From Candidatus Bipolaricaulota bacterium (GTDB taxonomy: Bacteria; Bipolaricaulota; Bipolaricaulia; UBA7950; UBA9294), in assembly GCA_028278555.1 (NCBI GenBank), contig JANQEA010000072.1:1-39194 (forward strand): a stretch of DNA of 39,194 nt, written 5' to 3'. Made by a program: the position numbers and the translations under genes. Of the stretch, positions 16,614-24,964 are shown piece by piece (the stretch's first letter is position 1; every line of letters begins with the position of its first letter). The notes below the pieces were generated by a model that saw nothing but the letters and a program-made list of their open reading frames with translations, did no database searches and was not told where the DNA came from.

Positions 16614-18425
16614 CTATTCCCCGAGCGACTTGCGTTCGAGTTCCTCCCAGCGAGCGAACAGGCGGTCGAGTTCGGCTTGGGCTTCGCGGTGGGCTTCGTA
16701 GGTTTCGTGAAGCTTGGCGTGGTCGGCCATGACAGCGGGGTCGCTCAGCTGTGCGTGCAGCGCCTCGACCTGGGACTCGGCGTTGAGGATCCGTTCTTCC
16801 ATGCCGGCAAACTCCTGCTTCTCGTGGTAGGTCAGGCCGGCTCTAGAAACTCTCTGCTTCAGAGATGGCTTCGAGGACCCCGCCTCTTCTTCCGGGTTGG
16901 CCTCCGGCTTCTTCTCGTTCGCGGCATCCTGCCATTGAGCGACGGACCCGTAGCGGCCCCACCGGCCGTTCGCGTGGAGGCCGATCAGCTCGGTGCAGAT
17001 CCGGTCGAGCAGATAGCGATCGTGGGTGATCACGACCACGGCGCCGGGGAAGTCGCCCAGCGCCTTCTCGAGCACTTCGATCGATTCGATATCGAGATCG
17101 TTCGTCGGCTCGTCGAGCATCAGCACGTCGGCCGGTTCGCGCATCATCATCGCCATCAGTGCCCGCGCCTGTTCGCCGCCGGACAGCTCGCCGACCGGCA
17201 TTCCGAGCTGATCCTGCTGGAAGCCGAATCGCTTCGCCCACGCGATGACGTGGGTCGTCCGTCCAAGGTACGAGACCATGTCCCCGTTCGGCGCCAGGGT
17301 GCGGCGCAGCGTCTGGCTCGGATCGAGCTGACTTCGCTGCTGATCGAACACCGCGACCCGCAGGTCGACCGCATGCTTGACGCGTCCTTCGTCGGCGGGC
17401 ATCACGTCGGCGAGCACCTTGAGGAGCGTCGTCTTGCCGGACGCGTTGTCCCCGGCGATCCCCAAGATCGTTCCGGGCCGAACGTGGGCATCGAGTTCAT
17501 CGAACAGCAGCCGGCCACCGAGCGACTTGGCGACCCCACGCGCGGTGATCAGATCGTGCGTCCGCCGCCCGCTGGCGGCGAAGTCGATGTCGAGCTTCGT
17601 TTCGCTGTCGTGGCGGCGCTTGGCCGCCGATAGCTCGTCGATCTTCCGGTGGGCCTCGTCGATCCGATAGCCGGCTTTGCTCGATCGGGCCTTCGGTCCA
17701 CGCCGCAGCCACTCGATCTCCCGACGGACCTCGTTGGCAAGCGCCTGGCGTTGGGCGTCCTGGGTCCGAAGGAACGACTCGCGCTTCTCGAGGAAATCGG
17801 AATACGGCCCGTTGACGGAGAAGAACCCGTCCGGATACCGCGGGTTGATCTCGACGATCCGATTCGCGACGCGTTCGAGGAACGTTCGGTCATGGCTGGT
17901 CAGGATGAACGAGAGCTTCGATCGGCCGAGGAATGTCTCCAGCCACTCGATGCCGGCGAGGTCGAGATGGTTGGTCGGCTCGTCGAGCAGCAGGAGATCG
18001 GGCGCCTGAACCAACGCGCAGCCAATGGCGAGCCGCTTGCGCCATCCGCCGGAGAGGGTTTCGACCGGGACGTCTCCGGCGTCGAAGCCGAGGCGGCGGA
18101 GCATCTTGCGGGCTCGGACCGTGGGCTCGTGGCCCTCGGTCTCGAGATCTCTCAGCGCGCCGAGCAGTGCGCTCTCCACGGTCGCTCCTTCGGGGAAGAC
18201 ATCGATCTGAGGGAGGTAAGCGAGGCTTGCAGTGGTCGATCGTTCGACGGTTCCAGCATCGGCTTCTTCGACGCCGGCGAGGATCCGTAGCAGGGTCGTC
18301 TTGCCGCCGCCGTTCGGACCGACCAGACCGACGCGCTCGCCGGGATGGAACGTGATCGATAGGCCCTCGAACAGCGGATGGGCGGCGTGCGCCTTCGATA
18401 GATCACGTGCCGCAATCAGGGCCAT
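16614..18425 (-). CDS. uup: Uup-type ABC-F ATPase
   Basis: 603-residue soluble twin-ATPase with no membrane segments. First cassette: Walker A GPNGGGKTT (36-44), signature LSGGW, Walker B LLLLDEPTNHLDL. Second: Walker A GDNASGKTT, signature LSGGEQAR, Walker B VLMLDEPTNDLD. The LSGGW signature and the charged C-terminal coiled coil (about 535-603: MEERILNAESQVEALHAQL and so on) mark the Uup subfamily, which acts on ribosomes or branched DNA rather than transport. The linker between cassettes carries the basic P-site-tRNA-interaction-like stretch RRGPKARSSKAGYR. Start supported by GAGGAG eight bases upstream. It sits between two broken copies of an ABC-2 permease 3' end, both in its own orientation. 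Confidence 0.92.
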   Translation of the reverse strand: MALIAARDLSKAHAAHPLFEGLSITFHPGERVGLVGPNGGGKTTLLRILAGVEEADAGTVERSTTASLAYLPQIDVFPEGATVESALLGALRDLETEGHEPTVRARKMLRRLGFDAGDVPVETLSGGWRKRLAIGCALVQAPDLLLLDEPTNHLDLAGIEWLETFLGRSKLSFILTSHDRTFLERVANRIVEINPRYPDGFFSVNGPYSDFLEKRESFLRTQDAQRQALANEVRREIEWLRRGPKARSSKAGYRIDEAHRKIDELSAAKRRHDSETKLDIDFAASGRRTHDLITARGVAKSLGGRLLFDELDAHVRPGTILGIAGDNASGKTTLLKVLADVMPADEGRVKHAVDLRVAVFDQQRSQLDPSQTLRRTLAPNGDMVSYLGRTTHVIAWAKRFGFQQDQLGMPVGELSGGEQARALMAMMMREPADVLMLDEPTNDLDIESIEVLEKALGDFPGAVVVITHDRYLLDRICTELIGLHANGRWGRYGSVAQWQDAANEKKPEANPEEEAGSSKPSLKQRVSRAGLTYHEKQEFAGMEERILNAESQVEALHAQLSDPAVMADHAKLHETYEAHREAQAELDRLFARWEELERKSLGE

Positions 18426-18543
18426 CGTCTACGCTCCTCGACGCAGGGGCAGGTGATCGGAGTTCGCCCCGCAGATAGTCCCAGAGGATACGCGCTCGAT
18501 CAGCCGTGTGCGGGGGTGAATGTCGCCTTGGTCGATGCTTCCC

Positions 18544-18676
18544 CTACCCAGCCCGCAACACCCTTGCGATCTCCCGAATTCGCGGCCGTTTGCCGTACAT
18601 GAGCAAGTAGATGCGGAGCAGCTTCGCGGCGATCCAGAGGCCGCCAAGGACGCTGGCGACGAGCACGGCCATGCTC
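18544..18676 (-). pseudogene. 3' fragment of an ABC-2 permease gene, copy 2
   Basis: Minus-strand frame from ATG 18672 to TAG 18544-18546 encodes 42 residues: MAVLVASVLGGLW then IAAKLLRIYLLMYGKRP and RIREIARVLRAG. This is nearly identical to the end of the intact permease at 23738, and the match extends a little past the stop codon. An upstream in-frame TAA and unrelated sequence replace the rest of the gene. A GAGG five bases before the ATG means a single-pass peptide could in principle be made, but a remnant is more likely. Confidence 0.8.
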
Positions 18677-18733
18677 GCCTCATATTACCGTGATGTTCGT
18701 CCTTAATAGGAATAACACGGCCAACTCCACTGA

Positions 18734-18773
18734 TTGCCATTCAGCGGGATGGAGAATACACTATGGTATTCTC
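18734..18773 (+). promoter_or_regulatory. Promoter with overlapping hairpin, for the dockerin protein gene
   Basis: -35 TTGCCA (18734-18739), 17-base spacer, -10 TACACT (18757-18762). A perfect 8-base inverted repeat (gagaatac, 18752-18759; gtattctc, 18766-18773) overlaps the -10 and the expected transcript start, a position suited to a repressor operator. The coding start is at 18851 with GAGGTG upstream. Confidence 0.5.
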
Positions 18774-18850
18774 TGATCGGCGGTCGGGCTGGGCGAAACA
18801 CCGTTAGGAATCAACACCGGAGCGCCGCGAGAATCAAGAGGTGAGACTCT

Positions 18851-21800
18851 ATGCGTCCTGTTCTGCGGCTAGCCCTGATTCCCGCCATGATTGCTCTCGT
18901 GGGGCCAATCGCGTTGGCCTCGTACGTCACGATCCACACGCCAACGAGTTCATCGCCAGTCGAGGTTCCCTGCTGCGATTGCCCCGCCGGCGATGTCACG
19001 ATCCGGATCTCGTGGGATGTGACGGATCACCCCGACTATGTGGCAGCCTACGGCGTCGTCGCCAAGATGGGGATTCGGCACCATGACGGCACTGCCGTGT
19101 CAACTCGGATCTACCACTCGGGAGGAGGGAGCTGTTCCGATTGGACTGAGACGAAGCACGGCGATCCGGATGAGTGTGGGAGCTACTACGTCGCAGCAGA
19201 GATCTACGCGCGAACCGCATCTGGCGAGCAGGGCAGATTGCTCGAATCCGTTCGTGAGGACGATGCGGTCATCGTGTCGGGTTGCGAGGATCCCATCCTT
19301 CACTTCGGTCCCGAGGAGTTCGACTTCGGGACCGAAGAAGAGAGCATGGAGATCATCGTACGGAACGCCGGAACCGGCAGACTCGAGTACACCTTCTCGG
19401 AGTCCTGCTGCTGGATCACGAGCATCAGTCCACCGTTCGGCTCAAGTACCGGCGAGTGGAAGAGCCATCGAGTCTATGTCGACCGCTCTTGTATGGAGCC
19501 CGGGCGTATGGAGAGCTGCGATATCTCCATCTCGGGCAACGGCGGTAGTGACAGCATAAGAGTGACAGCGGAATGGGAGCACGTTGTCTCTGTGCCGAGC
19601 GCTCTCACGGGCCCGGGTGAGGGCACAACCGGCAAGCCAGTCACCTTCTCCGCGAGCGGGTCCTCTTGCAGCACGGGGCATGCCGTCGAGTACCAGTTCG
19701 ACTGGGGGGATGGCAGCGATTACTCCGTGTGGAGTCCGTCGTCAGCTCGATCCTACACCTATCCAGACTCGGGAACGTACGATGTCCGCGTCCGGGCAAG
19801 GTGTTCCGTTGATCACACGAGAGTCAGCGGTTGGTCTTCTCCTAGGCGAATCTCGATTGGGCTCGAACCTTATGTTGCGATCCATACCCCGACGAGTACC
19901 TCGCCCGTATCTGTGCCCTGCTGCGACTGTCCGGCAGGCGACGTGACCATTCGGATTTCGTGGGATGTGACGGGACACCCGAACTTCGTCGAAGCCTACG
20001 GCGTCATCGCCAAGATGGGGATTCGACACCATGATGGAACGGCCGTATCAACCCGAACCTACCACTCGGGAGGAGGAAGCTGTTCCGATTGGACTGAGAC
20101 GAAGCACGGTGATCCGGAGGTCGGTGGGAGCTACTACGTTGAGGCGGCGATCTACGCGCGAACCGCATCTGGCGAGCAGGGGGCCTTGCTCGTGTCTACC
20201 AGAGAGGATGACGCTGTCATCGTAGAGAACTGCGTCGGCCCCGTTCTCGACTATGGCCCGGAAGTTCTCGACTTCGGTACCAAGGAAGACAGTATGGAGA
20301 TCAACGTCCGGAACGCCGGCACAGGGACGCTCGACTACTCTCTCTCGGAGTCCTGCTGTTGGATCATCAACATCGATCCAGCCTCTGGCTCGAGCACAGG
20401 TGCGTGGAATAGCCATCGAGTCTATGTGGATCGTGCCTGCCTTGAGCACGGGGAGATAGGTACCTACACGATCCCCATCTCCAGCAATGGCGGGAGCGGC
20501 AGTGTCGTCACGACCATAGAATCCGAAAAGGCTCTGGTCTCTGTGCCCAAGGCACCTTCGGGCCCCAGCCAGGGAACGGTTGGCCAATCGATCACGTTCA
20601 CTGCGAGTGGGTCTTCTTGTAATGCTGGACACGCCGTCGAGTACCAGTTCGACTGGGGAGACGGAACTGGATACTCCTCATGGAGTTCATCGACAACCCG
20701 TTCCCACGCGTATTCGGAAGCAGGCGAGTTCGATGTTTCTGTTCGCGCTCGATGTTCTATCGAGAACGACATCGTTAGCGACTGGTCTCCGCCGCTCGCT
20801 ATGGAGATCGAGATTCACGTTGTCTTTGCGCCAACTCGGCCAACGGGGCCGAGCGAGTACATACCTGGAGAGGAGCTCGCCTTTTCGACTGGCGGGGCGT
20901 CGTGCAGCCTCCACCATGGCGTCGAGTACCAGTTTGATTGGGGAGACGGCAACCACTCGTCTTGGAGTGCATCAGTACAGCAGTCGCATGCGTACGCAGG
21001 TACAGGAACCTACGACGTCCGAGCGCGTGCCCGGTGCGCTGAGTCCCCGGGAATCATCAGTGAGTGGTCACAGACCCATCGAGTCTCAGACATTGGTGTC
21101 CCTCCCGACCTCGAACTCGCCTACGTGCACCTACCGTACAACGGGGGAATCCTCGGGGACGTGATTGACGCCCCCCATCGAATGACATGGGGAGAGTCGA
21201 CCATTCTCAACATCGACATCGAGAACGTTGGCGGGCCCATTCCCGAGTCTGATCAAGGGCTCGGCATTCCTGTCGACATCCAGTTGATTGACCATCTCTA
21301 CGGTAGCGAGATGGGCTGGAATGGATTCGACACGTACGCAACCATCAGCTCAGAAGAACACCACGCGATCCTGTACTTGGAGACGGAGACAATCCATCTC
21401 TCACCGGAAGACATCACGAGTCTCAACGAGGGGACCTTTGTGTCGAAGCCTATCAGCTTCGAAATCGAGAAACAGTTTCTGACGGTATCCCCACTGTGGA
21501 CGGATACTATCTGGATTGAGCTCTCATACGTGGATGAGAACCTCTGGAACAATCACATTGAGCGGAAGCTCCATGTGTCGCCTGGCTTTCGGGCACCGAT
21601 AAATGTTCTGGTCTTCACTCTGACGACGTACGTTGGTGGATCAGTTGAACCAGGGAGCCGCGCTGCTCTCGCAGCAAGTGGCACAAGTCTCGGGTGGAGT
21701 CTCACTCAGATCGCACTGGACATGGGCAATGGGGACATTGACTCTGCAGGCGAGAAGACAGTCTCTCTCTCGCTCGAGATCATCTCAGTGCTAGATGAGC

Positions 21801-22855
21801 TGGCTGGGAATCTCCCCGAGGCGTTCCTGTGCGGCTTGGCAGCTACGCTTCTCTCCCTGCCAGAGGCGGCGACGGACCTTGGCTTCTGTCTCGGGTACCT
21901 GATGGCAGTTGGGAGAACGCTGCTCGATAAGGGCGCCGGGTGGATCCAGAGCTTCTGGGATGCGATCGGCGTAGAGCATCTCGCGTGGTGTCTTGCGGAG
22001 GGAGCCATAGCAAACGTAGCTGATGCTATCACTCTGGGAATCCTGACTTCTCAAAGCGTGTGGTCATACGTGGAGGCAGGGGGAATCTCGGCAGTCAGTG
22101 CATTGGCCGAAGGACTGATCACCGCCTCCAATGTGCTCGAGGGCATTGCCAGGGGGCTTGTCGATGTTCAGTGGGCCATCGCCAATGGTTTGCTCGACCT
22201 CGGTGAAGCCGTAGCGCAAGGACTAATCTCGGGCTGGGAGTGGGCAGTCACGGGGCTCGGCAGCATCTCTCCGTCAGCATATGCTGCAAGCTCACACTCC
22301 GGCATCGAGGTGCTGGCGGAGGACGGCCAGGGGCGAGTGTCGGGCATCGCGGGTGGAATACGTCGAGAGGAGATCCCGGGAAGTCACGTAGATACGGACG
22401 ATGGACTGGTGTCCATCTGGATCCCGGAGTCCGCCGGCGAGTTCACGATTCGTATCTCTGGGGGCACGAGCACTCGCTTGGGGCTTCAAATGACACATGC
22501 TGTCGACGGAACGTCCAAGAGATCGGAGTTCGAGCTTCAACTGGCGCCACAGACGGAGTATTCGGCGTCATCTAACCAACTCGCTCAGGATGGGATGCTT
22601 GGCATCGATTCGGACGGAGATGGCTTGATCGACGGATGGGTTGGCCCTGAAACGGAATATGTGATTCTCAAGGGAGATGTGAATGACGATGGGCGTGTCG
22701 ATCTTGCTGATGTCCGATGGGTGTACCAAGCAGCGCTTGGACTCCTCAGTCTGACATCTCAGGAGAAGCTGGCCGCCGACTTCAATGGCGACGGATCTGT
22801 GAACCTTGACGATGCGACAATGATCGCCGACTTCATCTCCGGTCATGACGACTAG
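18851..22855 (+). CDS. Large secreted multidomain protein with PKD-like repeats and C-terminal dockerin
   Basis: 1334 residues; signal peptide about 1-24. Residues 25-340 and 341-656 are two copies of a 316-residue unit: a cysteine-rich beta domain (VPCCDCPAGDVTIRISWDV), an ASH/choice-of-anchor-like domain (RNAGTGRLEYTFSESCCW), and a PKD-like domain (EYQFDWGDGSDYSVWS). A third PKD-like domain lies at about 657-740, then a CARDB-like domain (about 745-905), a long helical and partly hydrophobic segment (about 925-1140), a beta domain, and a dockerin at about 1273-1334 with two calcium-loop motifs: GDVNDDGRVDLADV and ADFNGDGSVNLDDA. No catalytic domain is seen, so a structural or adhesive role at the cell surface is likely. 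GC is lower than in housekeeping neighbours. The cohesin-like lipoprotein gene starts 34 bases later and is its probable anchor. Confidence 0.85.
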   Translation: MRPVLRLALIPAMIALVGPIALASYVTIHTPTSSSPVEVPCCDCPAGDVTIRISWDVTDHPDYVAAYGVVAKMGIRHHDGTAVSTRIYHSGGGSCSDWTETKHGDPDECGSYYVAAEIYARTASGEQGRLLESVREDDAVIVSGCEDPILHFGPEEFDFGTEEESMEIIVRNAGTGRLEYTFSESCCWITSISPPFGSSTGEWKSHRVYVDRSCMEPGRMESCDISISGNGGSDSIRVTAEWEHVVSVPSALTGPGEGTTGKPVTFSASGSSCSTGHAVEYQFDWGDGSDYSVWSPSSARSYTYPDSGTYDVRVRARCSVDHTRVSGWSSPRRISIGLEPYVAIHTPTSTSPVSVPCCDCPAGDVTIRISWDVTGHPNFVEAYGVIAKMGIRHHDGTAVSTRTYHSGGGSCSDWTETKHGDPEVGGSYYVEAAIYARTASGEQGALLVSTREDDAVIVENCVGPVLDYGPEVLDFGTKEDSMEINVRNAGTGTLDYSLSESCCWIINIDPASGSSTGAWNSHRVYVDRACLEHGEIGTYTIPISSNGGSGSVVTTIESEKALVSVPKAPSGPSQGTVGQSITFTASGSSCNAGHAVEYQFDWGDGTGYSSWSSSTTRSHAYSEAGEFDVSVRARCSIENDIVSDWSPPLAMEIEIHVVFAPTRPTGPSEYIPGEELAFSTGGASCSLHHGVEYQFDWGDGNHSSWSASVQQSHAYAGTGTYDVRARARCAESPGIISEWSQTHRVSDIGVPPDLELAYVHLPYNGGILGDVIDAPHRMTWGESTILNIDIENVGGPIPESDQGLGIPVDIQLIDHLYGSEMGWNGFDTYATISSEEHHAILYLETETIHLSPEDITSLNEGTFVSKPISFEIEKQFLTVSPLWTDTIWIELSYVDENLWNNHIERKLHVSPGFRAPINVLVFTLTTYVGGSVEPGSRAALAASGTSLGWSLTQIALDMGNGDIDSAGEKTVSLSLEIISVLDELAGNLPEAFLCGLAATLLSLPEAATDLGFCLGYLMAVGRTLLDKGAGWIQSFWDAIGVEHLAWCLAEGAIANVADAITLGILTSQSVWSYVEAGGISAVSALAEGLITASNVLEGIARGLVDVQWAIANGLLDLGEAVAQGLISGWEWAVTGLGSISPSAYAASSHSGIEVLAEDGQGRVSGIAGGIRREEIPGSHVDTDDGLVSIWIPESAGEFTIRISGGTSTRLGLQMTHAVDGTSKRSEFELQLAPQTEYSASSNQLAQDGMLGIDSDGDGLIDGWVGPETEYVILKGDVNDDGRVDLADVRWVYQAALGLLSLTSQEKLAADFNGDGSVNLDDATMIADFISGHDD
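18923..20818 (+). repeat. Internal tandem duplication of 948 bases
   Basis: Units begin at 18923 and 19871. Long stretches are almost unchanged at the DNA level, for example around 19060-19240 and 20008-20180, so the duplication is fairly recent or is being homogenised. Divergence is greatest in the linkers before each PKD-like domain. Confidence 0.8.
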
Positions 22856-22889
22856 GGAAGATGCAATCGAGTGTGGAGGGAGACATCGA

Positions 22890-23360
22890 ATGCGAGAACG
22901 CATGAAGAGCCTTCTGATTGTCATTGGAGCCTTTGGGTGCCTCGCTCTTCTGGCCGGCTGCGCACTCATCCAGCCGGCCGGTGCGCTCACCCTCAATGTG
23001 GGGTACTCGGAGGAGTCAAGCTCAGTTCAGCTGTCGATCACGGATGGCCCGGAGCAAGGACTCTCTGGGATCTTCATTGAGGCAAGCGCGCTAAGATTCG
23101 ATCCAAGTGTCATCCGCCTCTCGAGTGTCCACGGCTCGAATGACTTTGCCGTTCTCTCACACAGCTTTGACAACCGGAACGGCGAAGCCAGCATCGTTGC
23201 CGTGAAGGCCGTGGGGGGGATCCGCAATGGAGTCATCGCTACCCTCACCTTCGTCCGAATCGACGATGGGAATCCAGGAATCTCCGTAGATCCAGGTGGG
23301 GTTCACCTCTTGGACGCCGCCGACGCTCCAATCGAGAGCTTTTGTGTTCTTTCCAACTAG
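22890..23360 (+). CDS. Cohesin-like lipoprotein
   Basis: 156 residues from ATG 22890, with GGAGGG nine bases upstream. The N-terminus is a lipoprotein signal: basic start, hydrophobic stretch and lipobox LLAGC with the modified cysteine at C24. Residues about 31-156 resemble a cohesin fold: TLNVGYSEES, then GLSGIFIEASALRFDPSVIRLSSV (the cohesin pattern in which an F/Y-DP-x-V/L strand follows the first sheet), then GEASIVAV and GVIATLTFVRI. Cohesins bind dockerins through calcium-stabilised helices. Being 34 bases behind a dockerin-bearing protein and co-directional, it probably tethers that protein to the membrane. The call as cohesin rests on pattern only and could instead be a related Ig-like/BIG domain. 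Confidence 0.68.
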   Translation: MRERMKSLLIVIGAFGCLALLAGCALIQPAGALTLNVGYSEESSSVQLSITDGPEQGLSGIFIEASALRFDPSVIRLSSVHGSNDFAVLSHSFDNRNGEASIVAVKAVGGIRNGVIATLTFVRIDDGNPGISVDPGGVHLLDAADAPIESFCVLSN

Positions 23361-23737
23361 GGACGCCAGGGCGTGTACAAGGCCGGGGCAATTGGCTCCG
23401 CGCGCACCGTGCAAATGGAACCCCACGGGTCTCCACTTGCTCGGCATGTGCTTCGGCAGCGCACCGTTCAGCTGCGATGCCTTCTGCCGCTATCCCCCAA
23501 ATGGGCTGATGGAGCAGCAAGCGCGGGCCGTCGCAATAGAATGCCATGAAGACGTACTCCGTTTCGGTGTGGAGAAGTAGCCTCCATGTAGGTCCGACAG
23601 TCACCAGCTTCCAGAAGGCAATCCCGCATTGCGCCCCACCGGTGCCGGCATGGAATCCCTAGCATCCCCCTGTCGACACGAAGGATGCCTTTGAGAACTC
23701 CTCCGAAGAGCAATCAAGGGTAGGCCCATGCGACTTC
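23361..23737. other. Intergenic region between the cohesin-like gene and the permease
   Basis: 377 bases between convergent genes. Frames exist on both strands (for example 23296-23580 plus) but none has a family match or ribosome site I can recognise. No clear terminator is visible. Possibly decayed coding sequence. Confidence 0.35.
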
Positions 23738-24964
23738 CTACCCAGCCCGCAACACCCTTACGATCTCTCGAATGCGTGGGCGCTTGCCGTACATGAGGAG
23801 GTAGATGCGGAGGAGCTTGGCTGCGATCCAGAGCCCTCCGAGGACGCTGGCGACGAGCACGGCCATGCTGACGGCCAGCTGCCAGGCGGGGACGCCGGTG
23901 ATGCCGAGGCGAAGCATCACCAGGACCGGCGCACTGAATGGGACGAAGCTGAAGACGACCCAGATCGGGCTGTTCGGGAAGAACATGAGCAGCGAGATGA
24001 ACCAGAACGGCGCGATGGCCATCAGGGTGAAGAGCGGCGCGATGCCCTGGGCCTCTCGGACCGTCGAGCAGATCGCAGCGATCGCCAGCGAGACGACGGC
24101 GAAGAGCAGGTAGCCAAGGACGAAGTAGGCCACACCCAACACCAGGAGTCCGGGCGACGCTTGAATGGAGGTTAGTGCGCCTCCGATGGTCGCGGACGCG
24201 AGCCGCAGCAGGAGGGGGATCGAGATTGCCCAGAAGAGGACCTGGAGCAGGCCGGCCGCCCCACGCCCGAGCAGCTTGCCGGTGAGCAGCTGCCTGGGAG
24301 AGACGGTCGAGAGGAGGATCTCCATCAACCGGTTCTCCTTCTCTACGCCAAGGCTCTGTAGGACGTAGTTCGCCGAGACGTTGAGTGCGATCGCGAGCAA
24401 CGCCCCGAAGAGCGCGGGGATGATGAAGTTGGTGAAGCCGCCCTGGTCCTCGGCCACTGTCCCTTCCTCGGTGAGAGTAGTCGTCGAAATGTGCACCGGC
24501 GTGAGCACGCGCCCAATTAGCTCCGCCGGAACCTCGCTCACCAGCAGGTTGCTGTCGAGAAATCCCTCGATGGCCGAAGCCACAGAGGGCGGCGGCACGA
24601 GCTCTTTCTCCAGCGTGTAGCGAGCGACGGTGCCAGTGGCGACATAGTCGGCGGGGATGACGAAGTACTCGTCGAGTTCGCCCCGCGTGAGCGCCCCGGT
24701 GGCGGCAGCTTCCGATTCGATCCGGATCAGCTCGATCCCTGCCGGCTGATAGAGCGGGCCGAACCCGCCGATGTGATCGATATACCCAATCCGCGTCACC
24801 GCGGGCGGCGGCGCGACCACGCCGGAGGCCAGCTTGAAGATGCCGATCCCCACCAAGAGCAGAACCGGGATGGCCAACGTGAGGATGATGAAGCCCTTCT
24901 TCTTGATCGTGTGGAGGAACTCGTGCCGAAGGATCAGCCCCGTTCTACTCGGCGTTCGCGTCAT
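23738..24964 (-). CDS. ABC-2 type permease (NatB-like)
   Basis: 408 residues from ATG 24964, whose start overlaps the end of the ATPase gene by 20 bases. One transmembrane helix near residues 23-45 (FIILTLAIPVLLLVGIGIF), a large extracytoplasmic domain about 46-185, then five or six helices (LFGALLAIALNVSANYV through MAVLVASVLGGLWIAAKLL) and a basic tail. This is the NatB/YhaP arrangement of sodium or unknown-substrate exporters. It includes the conserved EKENRLMEILLSTVSP loop between membrane segments. Two partial copies of its last 130-150 bases occur at 16446 and 18544. Substrate unknown. Confidence 0.9.
   Translation of the reverse strand: MTRTPSRTGLILRHEFLHTIKKKGFIILTLAIPVLLLVGIGIFKLASGVVAPPPAVTRIGYIDHIGGFGPLYQPAGIELIRIESEAAATGALTRGELDEYFVIPADYVATGTVARYTLEKELVPPPSVASAIEGFLDSNLLVSEVPAELIGRVLTPVHISTTTLTEEGTVAEDQGGFTNFIIPALFGALLAIALNVSANYVLQSLGVEKENRLMEILLSTVSPRQLLTGKLLGRGAAGLLQVLFWAISIPLLLRLASATIGGALTSIQASPGLLVLGVAYFVLGYLLFAVVSLAIAAICSTVREAQGIAPLFTLMAIAPFWFISLLMFFPNSPIWVVFSFVPFSAPVLVMLRLGITGVPAWQLAVSMAVLVASVLGGLWIAAKLLRIYLLMYGKRPRIREIVRVLRAG

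Noticed and set aside
16236..17633. 465-codon plus-strand frame over the ABC-F gene
   Set aside because: Opposite strand of a fully conserved ABC-F ATPase; no motif.
23296..23580. 94-codon plus-strand frame after the cohesin-like gene
   Set aside because: It starts inside the cohesin-like gene, has no ribosome site and no recognisable sequence.
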